A stretch of 55,202 bases of DNA from Polaromonas sp. (lineage in GTDB: Bacteria > Pseudomonadota > Gammaproteobacteria > Burkholderiales > Burkholderiaceae_C), in the NCBI GenBank assembly GCA_013298815.1, contig JAAFJF010000017.1:1-55202 (forward strand), given 5' to 3'. Position numbers and translations under genes: made by a program. The notes beneath the pieces are model-generated. The model was given only the letters and a program-made list of their open reading frames with translations, ran no database searches and was not told the origin of the DNA. Below, piece after piece: positions 1 to 9,352 of this stretch. Numbering within the stretch: the first letter of the stretch is position 1; each line of letters opens with the position of its first letter.

Positions 1-1094
1 ACGCGCAGCGCCAAAGCACACATCAGTTCATAACCGACTGTGCCACCGGCTTGCGCTACATCATCAATCGGTAAAACGGCACCGCTGCTGGCTTTGCCCC
101 ACAGAGTCACTTCGGTACCGACACCTACATCCATGCCGGCTTGAACCAGAGGCTCTAGATCGACCGTGATCATGTCCATGCTAACGCGACCCACCATACG
201 GGTACGAACACCTTGCACCAACACAGGGGTTCCGGTACTGCAATGGCGCGGGTAGCCGTCTGCATAACCGCAAGCCACCACACCGATTGACATAGGCTTC
301 TCAGCCTTAAAAACAGAGCCATATCCAACTGTATCCAGCGTATTTACTGCCTGAATAGCTATTATTTTTGATGATAAAGTCATCGTAGGTAGCAGTTGCC
401 AATCTTCATGTGTGTGCTCAGGAAAGTCTGGTGCACTGCCATACAAAGCAATACCTGGACGAATCCAATCTGCTGCAGCCACGGCGTTAATGCGAGTGCT
501 ATGACGTAGCGTAGCAGCGCTGTTGGCCAAGCTGCGCTCACCAGGTAAATCTAGCGTTGTCGTATTAAAAACTCGCAACTGCTCTTCAATGCCTTTCGCG
601 CCATCTGCATCGCTAAAATGCGTAGAAAGTGAAATTTCTTCGACTTGCGGCAGCGCATTCAAGCGTGTCCATGCAGCTCGGTAATGGTGCGGTGCAAAGC
701 CCAAACGGTTCATGCCTGAGTTCATTTTGAGGAAAATACGATGCGGTACTTCAGTTTTATGCGTTGCCAGCATCTGAATTTGCTCGTCGCAATGTACGGT
801 GTGCCACAAACCCAAGCGTGAGCACAGTTCCAAATCACGCTGTTCAAACACACCTTCTAAAAGCAATATAGGACCGCGCCAGCCCAACTTGCGAACACGC
901 AAGGCTTCGTCCAAATCCAACAAAGCAAAGCCGTCGGCGCTACGCAAGCCCTCAAACACACGCTCAATGCCATGCCCGTAAGCATTGGCTTTAACAACGG
1001 CCCAAAGCTTTGAATCGGGCGTGGAACTTCTCGCGCGCTGAATGTTATTGCGTAAAGCCTCTGTATGAATGGTGGCTAGAATGGGGCGTGGCAT
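1..1094 (-). CDS. alr: Alanine racemase, 3' end cut by window edge
   Basis: PLP enzyme that interconverts L- and D-alanine for peptidoglycan. The start ATG is at 1094 and the frame stays open to the left edge, giving about 364 codons; family proteins are about 360 long, so only a few residues are missing. KANAYGHG near residue 35 carries the PLP-binding lysine. GYADGYPR and VGRVSMDMITVD mark the C-terminal half with the expected catalytic tyrosine, and YELMCALALR lies at the edge. Residues 241-254 (SSKIIAIQAVNTLD) are encoded by a copy of the window's 43-bp repeat (332-374). They take the place of the usual LIAVRE-type segment just before VGYG, with no visible change in length. The gene is divergent from lplT. 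Identity is secure; whether the repeat-derived segment alters activity is unknown. Confidence 0.95.
   Translation of the reverse strand, partial: MPRPILATIHTEALRNNIQRARSSTPDSKLWAVVKANAYGHGIERVFEGLRSADGFALLDLDEALRVRKLGWRGPILLLEGVFEQRDLELCSRLGLWHTVHCDEQIQMLATHKTEVPHRIFLKMNSGMNRLGFAPHHYRAAWTRLNALPQVEEISLSTHFSDADGAKGIEEQLRVFNTTTLDLPGERSLANSAATLRHSTRINAVAAADWIRPGIALYGSAPDFPEHTHEDWQLLPTMTLSSKIIAIQAVNTLDTVGYGSVFKAEKPMSIGVVACGYADGYPRHCSTGTPVLVQGVRTRMVGRVSMDMITVDLEPLVQAGMDVGVGTEVTLWGKASSGAVLPIDDVAQAGGTVGYELMCALALR
332..374 (-). repeat. 43-bp repeat, coding copy in alr
   Basis: Read on the minus strand this 43-mer matches the intergenic copy at 45921-45963 at 27 of its last 31 positions by hand count, including an uninterrupted 18-base block containing GGCAGTAAATACGCTGG. 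It starts exactly on a codon boundary of alr. The codon that is TAG in most intergenic copies is CAG here. The left third is more diverged than the right. Confidence 0.85.
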
Positions 1095-1277
1095 ATCTTT
1101 TCAAATGGTGTAGCTAGGGTATTCTCTCATTTCACTTTCATTTTATTGAAGCTAATGCATGATATAACCCACTATTAGTTACTTATGCGTTACCAGATAG
1201 ATACTTAACTTTACAAACCATATGCACTCAGTTCGGGTAGCCCCTATTGCGCAACCTTATTTGCTAGTATTTATTTT

Positions 1278-2585
1278 ATGACGCAGCCCTCACGCGAGCC
1301 CATGAAAAAAGGGTTTTTCACCATCATGGCAGCGCAATTTTTCAGTTCCTTGGCTGATAATGCGCTGCTAGTTGCCGCCATCGAGTTACTAAAAGCATCT
1401 GGTGCTCCGCTGTGGCATGTGTCTGCACTAGCGCCCATGTTTGCGCTCTTCTATGTGATTCTGGCGCCCTTTGTAGGCGCTTTTGCTGATGCCTACCCTA
1501 AAGGCAGGGTTATGTTTATCAGCAATTTCATCAAAGTTGTCGGCTGCGTTTTCATGCTGTTTGGCGGGCACCCGTTGCTGGCCTATGCTGTGGTTGGCTT
1601 GGGTGCAGCGGCATACTCGCCGGCCAAATACGGCATATTGACTGAATTGCTACCTGCATCTCAATTGGTCAAAGCCAACGGATGGATTGAAGGTTTGACG
1701 GTCGCCTCCATCATTTTGGGCATTCTGCTTGGTGGTCAACTGATTGGTGCTAACGTTTCAAGTCACCTATTGTCATTCGATTTGCCAATTTTCCAAACCA
1801 GTGTGGACACCCCAGCAGAAGCGGCGATTGCCATGATGATTTTGATCTACGGTATAGCAGCTTGGTTCAACACCCGTATACCTAATACTGGCGCACCCAT
1901 TATCCCGATGCCAAAAAACAAGCTCTCCCTTGTCCCTGATTTCTGGAAGTGCAACAACCTGCTTTGGAAAGACAAATTAGGCCAAATATCTCTCGCCACG
2001 ACCACTTTGTTTTGGGGTGTACTGGGTAACTTGCGAGTGATTGTTTTTGCTTGGGCTGCGGTTGCATTAGGCTACACCACCTCACAAGCATCCTCACTGG
2101 TAGGGGTTATTGTTATTGGTACAGCTGTGGGAGCGGTGATTGCCTCAATGCGCATGACGTTGGACAAAGCAACGCGTTTGATTCCTTTAGGTATCGCGAT
2201 GGGGGTACTCATGTTTGGGCTTAACTTCATCAACAGCATCTGGGTGGCGATTCCCTTCCTCATTTTGCTAGGTGGTTTGGCTGGCTATCTTGTCGTGCCC
2301 ATGAACGCATTACTACAGCACCGCGGTCATAATTTGATGGGGGCTGGGCGCTCTATAGCTGTGCAGAACTTCAACGAGCAGGCCTGCATTTTGGGTCTGG
2401 GTGGTTTGTATGCATTGGGCACAGGTTTAGGCGTCACAGCGTTTGGAATTATTGCTTTTTTTGGCTTTTTAATCACAACTGTTATGTGGCTCATCATGCG
2501 TTGGCATGGCAGTAATTTACGCAAATATCCTGCAGAAGAAGCACATTTGATCGACATTGCCACACACGATGGTATGCACGACTAG
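1278..2585 (+). CDS. lplT: Lysophospholipid transporter LplT (MFS)
   Basis: Predicted inner-membrane MFS protein of 435 residues that flips lysophospholipids inward for re-acylation. The N-terminus (FFTIMAAQFFSSLADNALL) and the AYSPAKYGILTELLP segment near residue 115 are typical of LplT, and about 12 hydrophobic helices can be counted. Two starts are possible, 1278 or the in-frame ATG at 1302 (MKKGFF); neither has a good Shine-Dalgarno sequence. No acyltransferase domain (Aas) is fused or adjacent, unlike in enterics. An EamA transporter gene starts 18 bases after the stop, so the two are probably co-transcribed. alr is divergent across a 183-bp spacer in which I see no clear promoter. Confidence 0.88.
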   Translation: MTQPSREPMKKGFFTIMAAQFFSSLADNALLVAAIELLKASGAPLWHVSALAPMFALFYVILAPFVGAFADAYPKGRVMFISNFIKVVGCVFMLFGGHPLLAYAVVGLGAAAYSPAKYGILTELLPASQLVKANGWIEGLTVASIILGILLGGQLIGANVSSHLLSFDLPIFQTSVDTPAEAAIAMMILIYGIAAWFNTRIPNTGAPIIPMPKNKLSLVPDFWKCNNLLWKDKLGQISLATTTLFWGVLGNLRVIVFAWAAVALGYTTSQASSLVGVIVIGTAVGAVIASMRMTLDKATRLIPLGIAMGVLMFGLNFINSIWVAIPFLILLGGLAGYLVVPMNALLQHRGHNLMGAGRSIAVQNFNEQACILGLGGLYALGTGLGVTAFGIIAFFGFLITTVMWLIMRWHGSNLRKYPAEEAHLIDIATHDGMHD

Positions 2586-2603
2586 CCTTAAAACCCTGAC
2601 ACC

Positions 2604-3515
2604 ATGAAACTGTGGGCGGTGGGTGCGTTGGTGATCAACGCTTTTGTATGGGGTGTCTCTTGGTGGCCACTGCGCCAGTTGCAGTCTGCGGGGTTGCACC
2701 CTTTGTGGTCTACCGCCATCGTGTACTGCTTTGCCGTGCTAGTAGTCTTGTCGGTCAAGCCCAAAGCGTGGCAAGGTATCTTGGGGCATCCTCAGTTGTG
2801 GCTCCTTTTCCTTGCCTCTGGCTTGACCAATGTGGGCTTTAATTGGGCAGTCAGTATCAACGATGTGGTCCGGGTTCTGATTTTGTTCTATCTTATGCCC
2901 GCTTGGGCGGTCTTGCTTGCTTGGTTGTTGCTGGGCGAAAGACCTACGCGCTCGGCTTTGATGCGGTTACTGCTAGCCTTCATGGGCGTCATGGTCGTTT
3001 TGTTACCCGCAGCTATATTTACAACTTTACCTACCTCAGCTACTTCAGCTACTTCAACAAGCCAGACCATATCAAAGCTGCACTTCAGCTTTGCAGATGG
3101 GTTGGCCTTGATGGGCGGTTTTTGCTTTGCATTCACCAATGTTTTGCTGAAGAAGTTAAACCACACCCCCAGCGAATCACGCATGCTTGCCATGTTTGGT
3201 GGTGGCGCTATGCTGGCTACACTCGCAGGCGCGGCAGGCGTAACACAGGGCTGGGTAAGTGCAACACCTGCAATTTCAAGCAATTGGGTATTCTTGGCTG
3301 GCGGCTTGTCCGTCGCGTTTTTGATAGGTAATATGGCTTTGCAATACGGCGCATCCAGACTGCGCTCAAGCACGACCTCGGTAGTTATGCTGTCTGAAGT
3401 TGCTTTTGGCAGCCTAAGCGCCATTGCGTTGGGCGCAGCTGTTGTGGATGCTCGTACGCTGGTGGGCGGGCTTTTGATCATCTTTGCCGCAGCTTTGGCT
3501 GCTTTTGACGACTGA
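2604..3515 (+). CDS. EamA/DMT-family exporter
   Basis: 303-residue integral membrane protein with ten predicted helices in two five-helix halves, as in drug/metabolite transporters of the EamA family. The first helix (VINAFVWGVSWWPLRQL) and FYLMPAWAVLLAWLLLGERP near residues 95-115 are characteristic; the repeat of this pattern in the second half (SEVAFGSLSAIALG) fits the duplicated fold. A Ser/Thr-rich stretch near residue 145 (TSATSATSTSQT) lies in the loop between the halves. Substrate cannot be predicted; amino acids or other small metabolites are usual for the family. It follows lplT closely and converges with the glycosyltransferase on the other strand, leaving 40 bp without a clear terminator. 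Confidence 0.85.
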   Translation: MKLWAVGALVINAFVWGVSWWPLRQLQSAGLHPLWSTAIVYCFAVLVVLSVKPKAWQGILGHPQLWLLFLASGLTNVGFNWAVSINDVVRVLILFYLMPAWAVLLAWLLLGERPTRSALMRLLLAFMGVMVVLLPAAIFTTLPTSATSATSTSQTISKLHFSFADGLALMGGFCFAFTNVLLKKLNHTPSESRMLAMFGGGAMLATLAGAAGVTQGWVSATPAISSNWVFLAGGLSVAFLIGNMALQYGASRLRSSTTSVVMLSEVAFGSLSAIALGAAVVDARTLVGGLLIIFAAALAAFDD

Positions 3516-3555
3516 ACTAACTACTCACCAACTTACGGTCTCATGCCAATGACTT

Positions 3556-5901
3556 TTAAGTCGTTTTTCTAGGCGGCCAAGCAAAACTCATGTCGTCCCG
3601 ACCGTCCGTTAAGTTGGGGTTGTAAGCGGGATCCACATACAACTTGTCACCCCAACGCTTGTGCATGTAGCGTAACTCTTTCTCAGCGCGACGCTGTTTT
3701 TCGGGTGAATTGTCTTGTCCGCGAGTTGCAGATTCGTGGTGAATCAGCTCAGCGTGGGGGGTCCATACAATTCTAAAACCTGCTTCACCCAGTTTGAGAC
3801 ATAAATCAACGTCGTTGAAACCAACCGCTAGCTCTTGGTCGTTCAAGCCACCCACCTGCTCAAACAAGGCTTTTCTAAGGACTAAACAGGCACCGGTCAC
3901 AGCAGCAAAGTTCTGTGTCAACACCGCTCTGTCGTTAAACCCAGCCTGACCCTTGGGTAAATGTTTGTGAATATGCCTTGCGACGCCACCAACCAACACC
4001 ATGCCAGCATGTTGCAAGGTTTGGTTCGGGTACCAAAGCCGCGCGCCCACAGCGCCAACGCTAGGCCGCAATGCGTGGCTAACCATCTCTGTCAACCAAT
4101 CAACGGACGCCTCTTCACTGACCTCAATATCGTCGTTGACCAAAGCCAAAATCTCGCCTTTGGCAAAAGTAGCAGCGTAATTGTTTAGCGCGGAGTAATT
4201 GAAAGCGTAGTTGTCTCGAATCACACGAATACGTGGCATTTTTGTCAGTGTTTTTAAGTAATCCAGCGTTTCCGGTTGGTCAGAACCGTTGTCCACTACC
4301 AAAATTTCATAATTCGGGTAGTTGGTTTTCTTCAAAATACTGTCTACGCATTGGCGCAACAAAGCAGTGTTGTTTTTAGTCGGAATAATCAAACTAACCA
4401 TAGGTACCGTTGCAGGCAAACCGTATTGTGTTTTGTTTGGAACGATGGCCCTCGCGCCCGCAGTGGTCTGCCGGACATGCACCAAAACTTCTGGAATATG
4501 GTGAATCTGCAAGGACTCATTGCGAGAAATGGCAAGAGAAATCGCGCGGGATACTATTTCAAAACCAGCGCTTGAACCATCCCTGAACCCACCGCTAAAC
4601 CCACCCAAGTCCCGCACCAAGCTTGCCTTGAAAAAGCACAAATCCTGCGTGTAATTCTGCGTAGCACCGCTGCTAAGAAACAAATCCAAATTCCAATCTG
4701 GTTTGAAATCAGGCGCTAAGCGCTCAAAACTAGGGGCAACCAGTTTATCGCTATCGGCATATACTATATCGTGCTTTGCGTCTTTAAATATGACATTAGC
4801 CAAGGTATTTACTGCTCTAATCGCTATTTTATTTATAGCACCAAGCACTACCAGCCAATCTCCCAATGCCATGCTGAATGCCGCCTTTAGCAAGTCCTGA
4901 TCGGCTGGCACGTGCACCAACTTGATACGCGAGTCTGCGGCAACCATGGCACCCAAAGCGTCGCGCACAGCAGACTCTGTTTGGTTTGACACAGCAAGGC
5001 ACAGCTCCCATTTCGGGTACATCTGCGCTTGAACGGATGTCACGGCTTCTATCAACCAAGGCAAATTTGAATGCGAATCCGGCTGATCAAGCGCCATCAA
5101 CAGGGAGAACTTAGGTGCGTTTGGATGCGCGGCCAAAGCTTGTGCCTGCACTGACACCGCAGCAAGGTCATCTGCAGTCGGGTTGTCATACCGGCGCAGC
5201 CACTCGGTGTAATCGCTGCGGTCAAAATCCTCTTCTGCTTCGACTTGCCACGCCTTTTTAATGTTGTAGTCTGGTTGCTCCCACGGCGGAATGAGCGCTT
5301 CAGCTTCAGGTTTTTGAACCGCTACTTCTACGAACTTTTCCCCACGACGCCACGCCATCAAGCGCCTAAGCGGCTTGCTCACGCGCCAACTCGCAGAATT
5401 TTGATAGTCAGCACTCACTGACTTGTAAATATTCTCCTTTGTTGTCGCTAAAAAATGATCGCGCTCAGCCTGCACATGCACAAGCTCTGCTCTGGCACGA
5501 TTTTTAGCAACCTCCATTTGATGCAAATCGTGCTCCAGCTGGTCAATCCGCATCTCTTGCTCTGCTAAACGAGGATCGATCGGTACGTAAGGCAGCAACT
5601 CGTCAGGCCGCCAATCTCCATACCTCTCTAGCCAAGTAACCATATCCCGCTTCGTTAAATAGTAGCCTGCAGCACTTAGGGTGTTTTCTAAAAATTGCAA
5701 GCGCGTAAATCGGCGCCCTGTTGCATGCTTGGCCACATGCGGGATTGTGTCTATCCAAGCCAACAGTGTTTTGAAAAAAACTTCCTCGTTAAGCTGTCCG
5801 GTCACGTCAGCTTGTTTTAAGCACTCGGCAACTTGGGGGATAGTCCAGCCATTGGTTTCTAGCAGAGATTGAAGCGGCGCTGCTACATGCATTTTTGTCA
5901 T
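3556..5901 (-). CDS. Two-domain family 2 glycosyltransferase (GT-A)
   Basis: Cytoplasmic glycosyltransferase for a surface polysaccharide, 781 residues from ATG 5901. A TTG at 5913 is also in frame, but GGGG sits a suitable distance before 5901. Order of parts: N-terminal region; coiled coil about 110-150; the motif SASWRVSKPLR at about 169-179; a degenerate GT2 domain about 255-490; a complete GT2 domain from about 500 (VSLIIPTKNN, VDNGSD, LVNDDIEV, NDVDLCLKL, HHESATRG). In the first domain the usual DHDD metal-binding motif reads GAIN and the following residues come from a 43-bp repeat (residues 355-368), so that domain is probably non-catalytic. The preceding gene on the minus strand stops 13 bases before this start, so they form an operon. 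Sugar specificity is unknown. Confidence 0.9.
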   Translation of the reverse strand: MTKMHVAAPLQSLLETNGWTIPQVAECLKQADVTGQLNEEVFFKTLLAWIDTIPHVAKHATGRRFTRLQFLENTLSAAGYYLTKRDMVTWLERYGDWRPDELLPYVPIDPRLAEQEMRIDQLEHDLHQMEVAKNRARAELVHVQAERDHFLATTKENIYKSVSADYQNSASWRVSKPLRRLMAWRRGEKFVEVAVQKPEAEALIPPWEQPDYNIKKAWQVEAEEDFDRSDYTEWLRRYDNPTADDLAAVSVQAQALAAHPNAPKFSLLMALDQPDSHSNLPWLIEAVTSVQAQMYPKWELCLAVSNQTESAVRDALGAMVAADSRIKLVHVPADQDLLKAAFSMALGDWLVVLGAINKIAIRAVNTLANVIFKDAKHDIVYADSDKLVAPSFERLAPDFKPDWNLDLFLSSGATQNYTQDLCFFKASLVRDLGGFSGGFRDGSSAGFEIVSRAISLAISRNESLQIHHIPEVLVHVRQTTAGARAIVPNKTQYGLPATVPMVSLIIPTKNNTALLRQCVDSILKKTNYPNYEILVVDNGSDQPETLDYLKTLTKMPRIRVIRDNYAFNYSALNNYAATFAKGEILALVNDDIEVSEEASVDWLTEMVSHALRPSVGAVGARLWYPNQTLQHAGMVLVGGVARHIHKHLPKGQAGFNDRAVLTQNFAAVTGACLVLRKALFEQVGGLNDQELAVGFNDVDLCLKLGEAGFRIVWTPHAELIHHESATRGQDNSPEKQRRAEKELRYMHKRWGDKLYVDPAYNPNLTDGRDDMSFAWPPRKTT
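4797..4839 (-). repeat. 43-bp repeat, coding copy in glycosyltransferase GT-A
   Basis: Minus-strand reading matches the 45921-45963 copy at 30 of 43 positions by hand count, with no gap. Conserved blocks are GCTATAA at the left, ATAGC in the middle and GCAGTAAATAC at the right. It begins on a codon boundary and encodes AINKIAIRAVNTLA. The TAG codon of intergenic copies is AGA here. Confidence 0.8.
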
Positions 5902-5914
5902 TATCAACCCCAAA

Positions 5915-8900
5915 TCATTGGCTCACTTCGAGCGCCTGCAAAACCGATTCTCGTTGCGTTTTGTATGTAAAACGATTTTGAACATCTTGATGCGCCACCA
6001 TCACCATGCGCTGATGAGCTAGCGGATCCTTATCCTTCGTTGCAATTGCCAACAGCAACACCTCTAGCCATTCGCTATCTGCCGCCAAGTAGCCATTGTG
6101 CCCGTGCTGAATTGCAGCAGCATAAGCATGCGTTGGTGAGGCAATGGTAAGAGTTCCCACATTAGCCGCATCTACGTATTTGAGTTCTGACTTACAGTGT
6201 GTAAATTCATTGGTTTGCAGCGGCACTAGATTGAAATCCACTTCAGCTATCAATTGCTGCAAATACACATAATCCGTAAAGCCGTGCCTCGTAATTCGGT
6301 TGCTATAAAGCTGCTCAAACCTAACAGCTTGCTCTCCTAACTCAATAGGCCCAACCAGTACTAGCTGTACCCTAGGGTCACCCGCCATGATGATTTCCAA
6401 GGCCGGAAACAGCAAAGTAATATCTCGATTGTGTGAGGCTGACCCGCTGAAGTAACCCAGTTTGACAGCCTGAGCTTCTATGGCTACTAGGTTTAATTTA
6501 TTTAAATATAAGGGTTGAGACACTGCTAACTGCTGCTCGTTAGCGAAGTTAGGAATGACTTTTACCGGCATATTTACAAACTTGGAAAGTTTTTGCGCTA
6601 AATAACGATTAGTAGTTATAGCACCGTCGCACAAGAGTAGCATTTGCCTCATGCGGCTGACAACCGCATGCCAGTAATTCAACACCTCGTCCGACTCAGT
6701 TTGCCCTGCAGTGTAGATAATTAAACCAATCGCCTGCGGGTCAAAAACCCAATCATCAATATCAAACCATACCTTTTTGCCTTGAGCATTAAACTGCTGC
6801 ACAAGTGCTGCTGTGGCAAAGTCATGCCGCACACGGCTGATTACTAAGATATCTGCATTAGCCTCTATGTTTGCTGCATACTGCAAATCGCCCGTGAAAA
6901 AGCAGGCCGCACTAGTTTGAACTTCTTTAGCAGCGGCTGATATATTCAAAACTGCCACCATATTAGCTGCTCTGTATCTAAAGGTGCTACTTTGAACATT
7001 TTCAGCAAAGTATGCAACGCGCACTTGCCCCTGACCTAGCGTTGCCAAGCGCTCATACAAAGCTGCTTGACCGGGCTGCAAATCCAAATGCCTAACCAAA
7101 CTAGGCATGCGCGGTGGCCAAGCCAGGCTAAAATCTTGCGAATTTAGGGTTAAATTTGGGCTGTAAGCAGGGTCATTCGCCAATACCTCGCCCCAATGCT
7201 TTTGCATATAAGCCAATTCGCTCGCAAAACGTGCTTTTTTAAAGGGCGTGTCTTCAAACCCTCTCGTAGCAGACTCGTGATGCACCAAATCAGCAAACGG
7301 CGTCCACACATTGCGCAAGCCTGATTTTTGTAGTTTGAGGCAAAAATCAACATCATTGCAAGAAATCTTCAATGCATCATCATTCAAGCCACCTACAGAT
7401 AAATAATTGGCTTTTGAAACGACCAAACAAGCTCCCGTAACTGCCGAAAACTCAGATACCACCGCCATGCGCCCTTGGTAACCCAAGCTGCCTTTGGGGA
7501 AATGGTTATGCGCATGAGCCGCCCAGCCATGAATGCCTAGTACCACGCCACCATGCTGCAGCGTGCCATTAGGAAACCACAAACGCGCGCCCACAGCGCC
7601 TACATCTGGCTGCAGGGCATGGCTCACCATTTCGTCCAACCAGTTCGGTGATATCACCTCAATGTCGTTGTTAAGTAACGCGACCAGTTCTCCCTTGGCC
7701 AGCTTTACCGCGGCATTGTTTAAAGCCGAGTAGTTAAACGGCGCATCTATCCGTAAAACTTGTACATTCGGTGCCGACGATAGCGCCTTGAAGTAATCCA
7801 GCGTTTCAACATCATCAGAGCCGTTGTCCACGATAATAATATCGTAATTCGGGTAACAGGTATTCTTTTGAATACTCTCAATACACTGTCGCAGCAAACT
7901 CAAACCATTGCGTGTCGGGATAATCAAACTCACCTGCGGTAGCACTGCAGGCAACGCGTAAAACACGCGGTAACCATGGCTAATGTCGTCAACGTTAGCA
8001 ACAATGCCACGCCGCTCAAAATGGGCTGTCACTGCGGCCTTACCACCCGCTGCTAAAGGCTCAGTTTGACCTGCATGAAACAGTACCTGTGGTATATGTA
8101 CAATTTGAGAGGGCTTAATCTGCTCTAGATAACGCAAAGATAAGTCAAAATCCGCTGCGCCAAACCCAGATAGCAGGTAACCGCCCAATTCTCGCACTCG
8201 ATCGGTACGGTAACAACCGAAGCGCCCAACCAAGTTGCGAGAGGTATGAAAAGCATAGTTCCAATCGGGCTTGAAAAATGGCTCACTGCGCTCACCAGCA
8301 GCATTCAGTACATCCTCATCCGCGTATAAAATCTCGCATCTTTCATCCTTATTTGAGGCACTAGCCAACACAAATAATGCCTTAGCAGCTACAATATCTG
8401 TAGCAAATATTTTTACAATCCTAGCACTACTTTCGTCCGTCAAAGCCAATGCGGCATTGTTCAAATTGATACCAGCTTCTAATGCTTGCATGTACTTGAT
8501 CCGTCGCTCTGACGCAGCCCAACTTGCCACCTGCGTACGTACATCAGCCGAAGTATTGGTCGAAAGTGCGACGCATAGCTCCCAATTTGGGTAGATTTGC
8601 TGCTTCACTGACGCAACTGTTTTACTTAAATTTGCAAATGAAGCCGCATCAACAGGCAGCAAAATTGAAAACAGAGGTAACTTTGCAAAACCTTGCATTT
8701 GCGCCTGCAAGTTAGTAATCACTTCGTTGCTAGGTGAGTCATATTGAATGACCCATTGTGAATAATCTTTCACAGTTACTATGGGTGCAGCATCTTTCGC
8801 AACAGGTTTTTTGAACCAAGCTTTGACCATCCGTCCAACCCAGCGCAACGGGGCTGTAACACGCCAACTGCTAGAGGCGTGCAAAGCAGCCAGCTGCGCT

Positions 8901-8956
8901 TGCGCCTGCTGTAAAACTATATTATTGTTTTGAATTTGAACCTGCGGTGTCTGCAT
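5915..8956 (-). CDS. Three-domain glycosyltransferase GT2-GT2-GT4 (GT-B)
   Basis: 1013-residue glycosyltransferase, probably a polymerising or multi-linkage enzyme of the polysaccharide. Parts in order: short Gln-rich N-terminal helix; SSSWRVTAPLR at residues 28-38; degenerate GT2 domain about 90-330, with FATD where DHDD is expected; intact GT2 domain about 340-600 (VSLIIPTRNG, VDNGSDD, LLNNDIEV, NDVDFCLKL, HHESATRGF); and a GT-B-fold GT4-like domain from about 640 (VRVAYFAEN, VWFDIDDWVF, KLGYFSGSASHNRD, FNLVPL). It is the paralogue of GT-A. Residues 185-198 come from a diverged 43-bp repeat at the same position as in GT-A. No good ribosome site precedes ATG 8956. Donors and acceptors are unknown. 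Confidence 0.9.
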   Translation of the reverse strand: MQTPQVQIQNNNIVLQQAQAQLAALHASSSWRVTAPLRWVGRMVKAWFKKPVAKDAAPIVTVKDYSQWVIQYDSPSNEVITNLQAQMQGFAKLPLFSILLPVDAASFANLSKTVASVKQQIYPNWELCVALSTNTSADVRTQVASWAASERRIKYMQALEAGINLNNAALALTDESSARIVKIFATDIVAAKALFVLASASNKDERCEILYADEDVLNAAGERSEPFFKPDWNYAFHTSRNLVGRFGCYRTDRVRELGGYLLSGFGAADFDLSLRYLEQIKPSQIVHIPQVLFHAGQTEPLAAGGKAAVTAHFERRGIVANVDDISHGYRVFYALPAVLPQVSLIIPTRNGLSLLRQCIESIQKNTCYPNYDIIIVDNGSDDVETLDYFKALSSAPNVQVLRIDAPFNYSALNNAAVKLAKGELVALLNNDIEVISPNWLDEMVSHALQPDVGAVGARLWFPNGTLQHGGVVLGIHGWAAHAHNHFPKGSLGYQGRMAVVSEFSAVTGACLVVSKANYLSVGGLNDDALKISCNDVDFCLKLQKSGLRNVWTPFADLVHHESATRGFEDTPFKKARFASELAYMQKHWGEVLANDPAYSPNLTLNSQDFSLAWPPRMPSLVRHLDLQPGQAALYERLATLGQGQVRVAYFAENVQSSTFRYRAANMVAVLNISAAAKEVQTSAACFFTGDLQYAANIEANADILVISRVRHDFATAALVQQFNAQGKKVWFDIDDWVFDPQAIGLIIYTAGQTESDEVLNYWHAVVSRMRQMLLLCDGAITTNRYLAQKLSKFVNMPVKVIPNFANEQQLAVSQPLYLNKLNLVAIEAQAVKLGYFSGSASHNRDITLLFPALEIIMAGDPRVQLVLVGPIELGEQAVRFEQLYSNRITRHGFTDYVYLQQLIAEVDFNLVPLQTNEFTHCKSELKYVDAANVGTLTIASPTHAYAAAIQHGHNGYLAADSEWLEVLLLAIATKDKDPLAHQRMVMVAHQDVQNRFTYKTQRESVLQALEVSQ
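8362..8404 (-). repeat. 43-bp repeat, diverged coding copy in glycosyltransferase GT-B
   Basis: Minus-strand reading matches the 45921-45963 copy at 30 of 43 positions by hand count, without gaps. The best blocks are TAGCTGCT and TTGGCTA. It starts on a codon boundary at residue 185 and encodes ATDIVAAKALFVLA; the TAG codon is AAG. It aligns codon for codon with the copy in GT-A, which is the main reason to accept it despite its divergence. Confidence 0.6.
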
Positions 8957-9352
8957 CGTTATATTATTAAACTTGAATCGCGAGGGTTAACATGTTTTAA
9001 ATCTGACTTTCATAACTGACTGATGTACCAGCCGCCGCAATAATAACCTCTGCCAGCCAAAATGAGGGCTTAAGCTAACTGCGCTTACAACAAATTTAGA
9101 TCGCCTTTAACCATTCAAAATGAGTACTAATGCAGCATTTCAATTCGATGCTGTTTGTTAAATGTTGTTTGAGTGTGCTTTAAATCCACTTTTTAATAAT
9201 TTCAACGCTTATGCACCAAAAAGCTATGAAATTCTGTACATTTTCCAACATTAAATTTTGCTTTTTCAGTGTTTATGGCTTATAACTGAAGGGATTATTA
9301 CTTGTAACTAGTATTCAAAATACACTAGCAATACTTCCTGGCCCCACGACTC
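8957..9352. other. 396-bp intergenic region upstream of two divergent genes
   Basis: No credible gene. It should contain the promoters for the leftward GT-B/GT-A operon and the rightward protease gene. A near-palindrome lies at 9308-9328 (CTAGTAT, four bases, ATAC-A-CTAG), about 25 bp before the protease start, and could be an operator. A weak stem CAGCAT/ATGCTG lies near 9143-9164. No terminator and no convincing -35/-10 pair are visible. Confidence 0.5.

Noticed and set aside
2888-3481. 197-codon open frame antisense to the EamA gene
   Set aside because: Shadow of a membrane protein gene; no recognisable domain.
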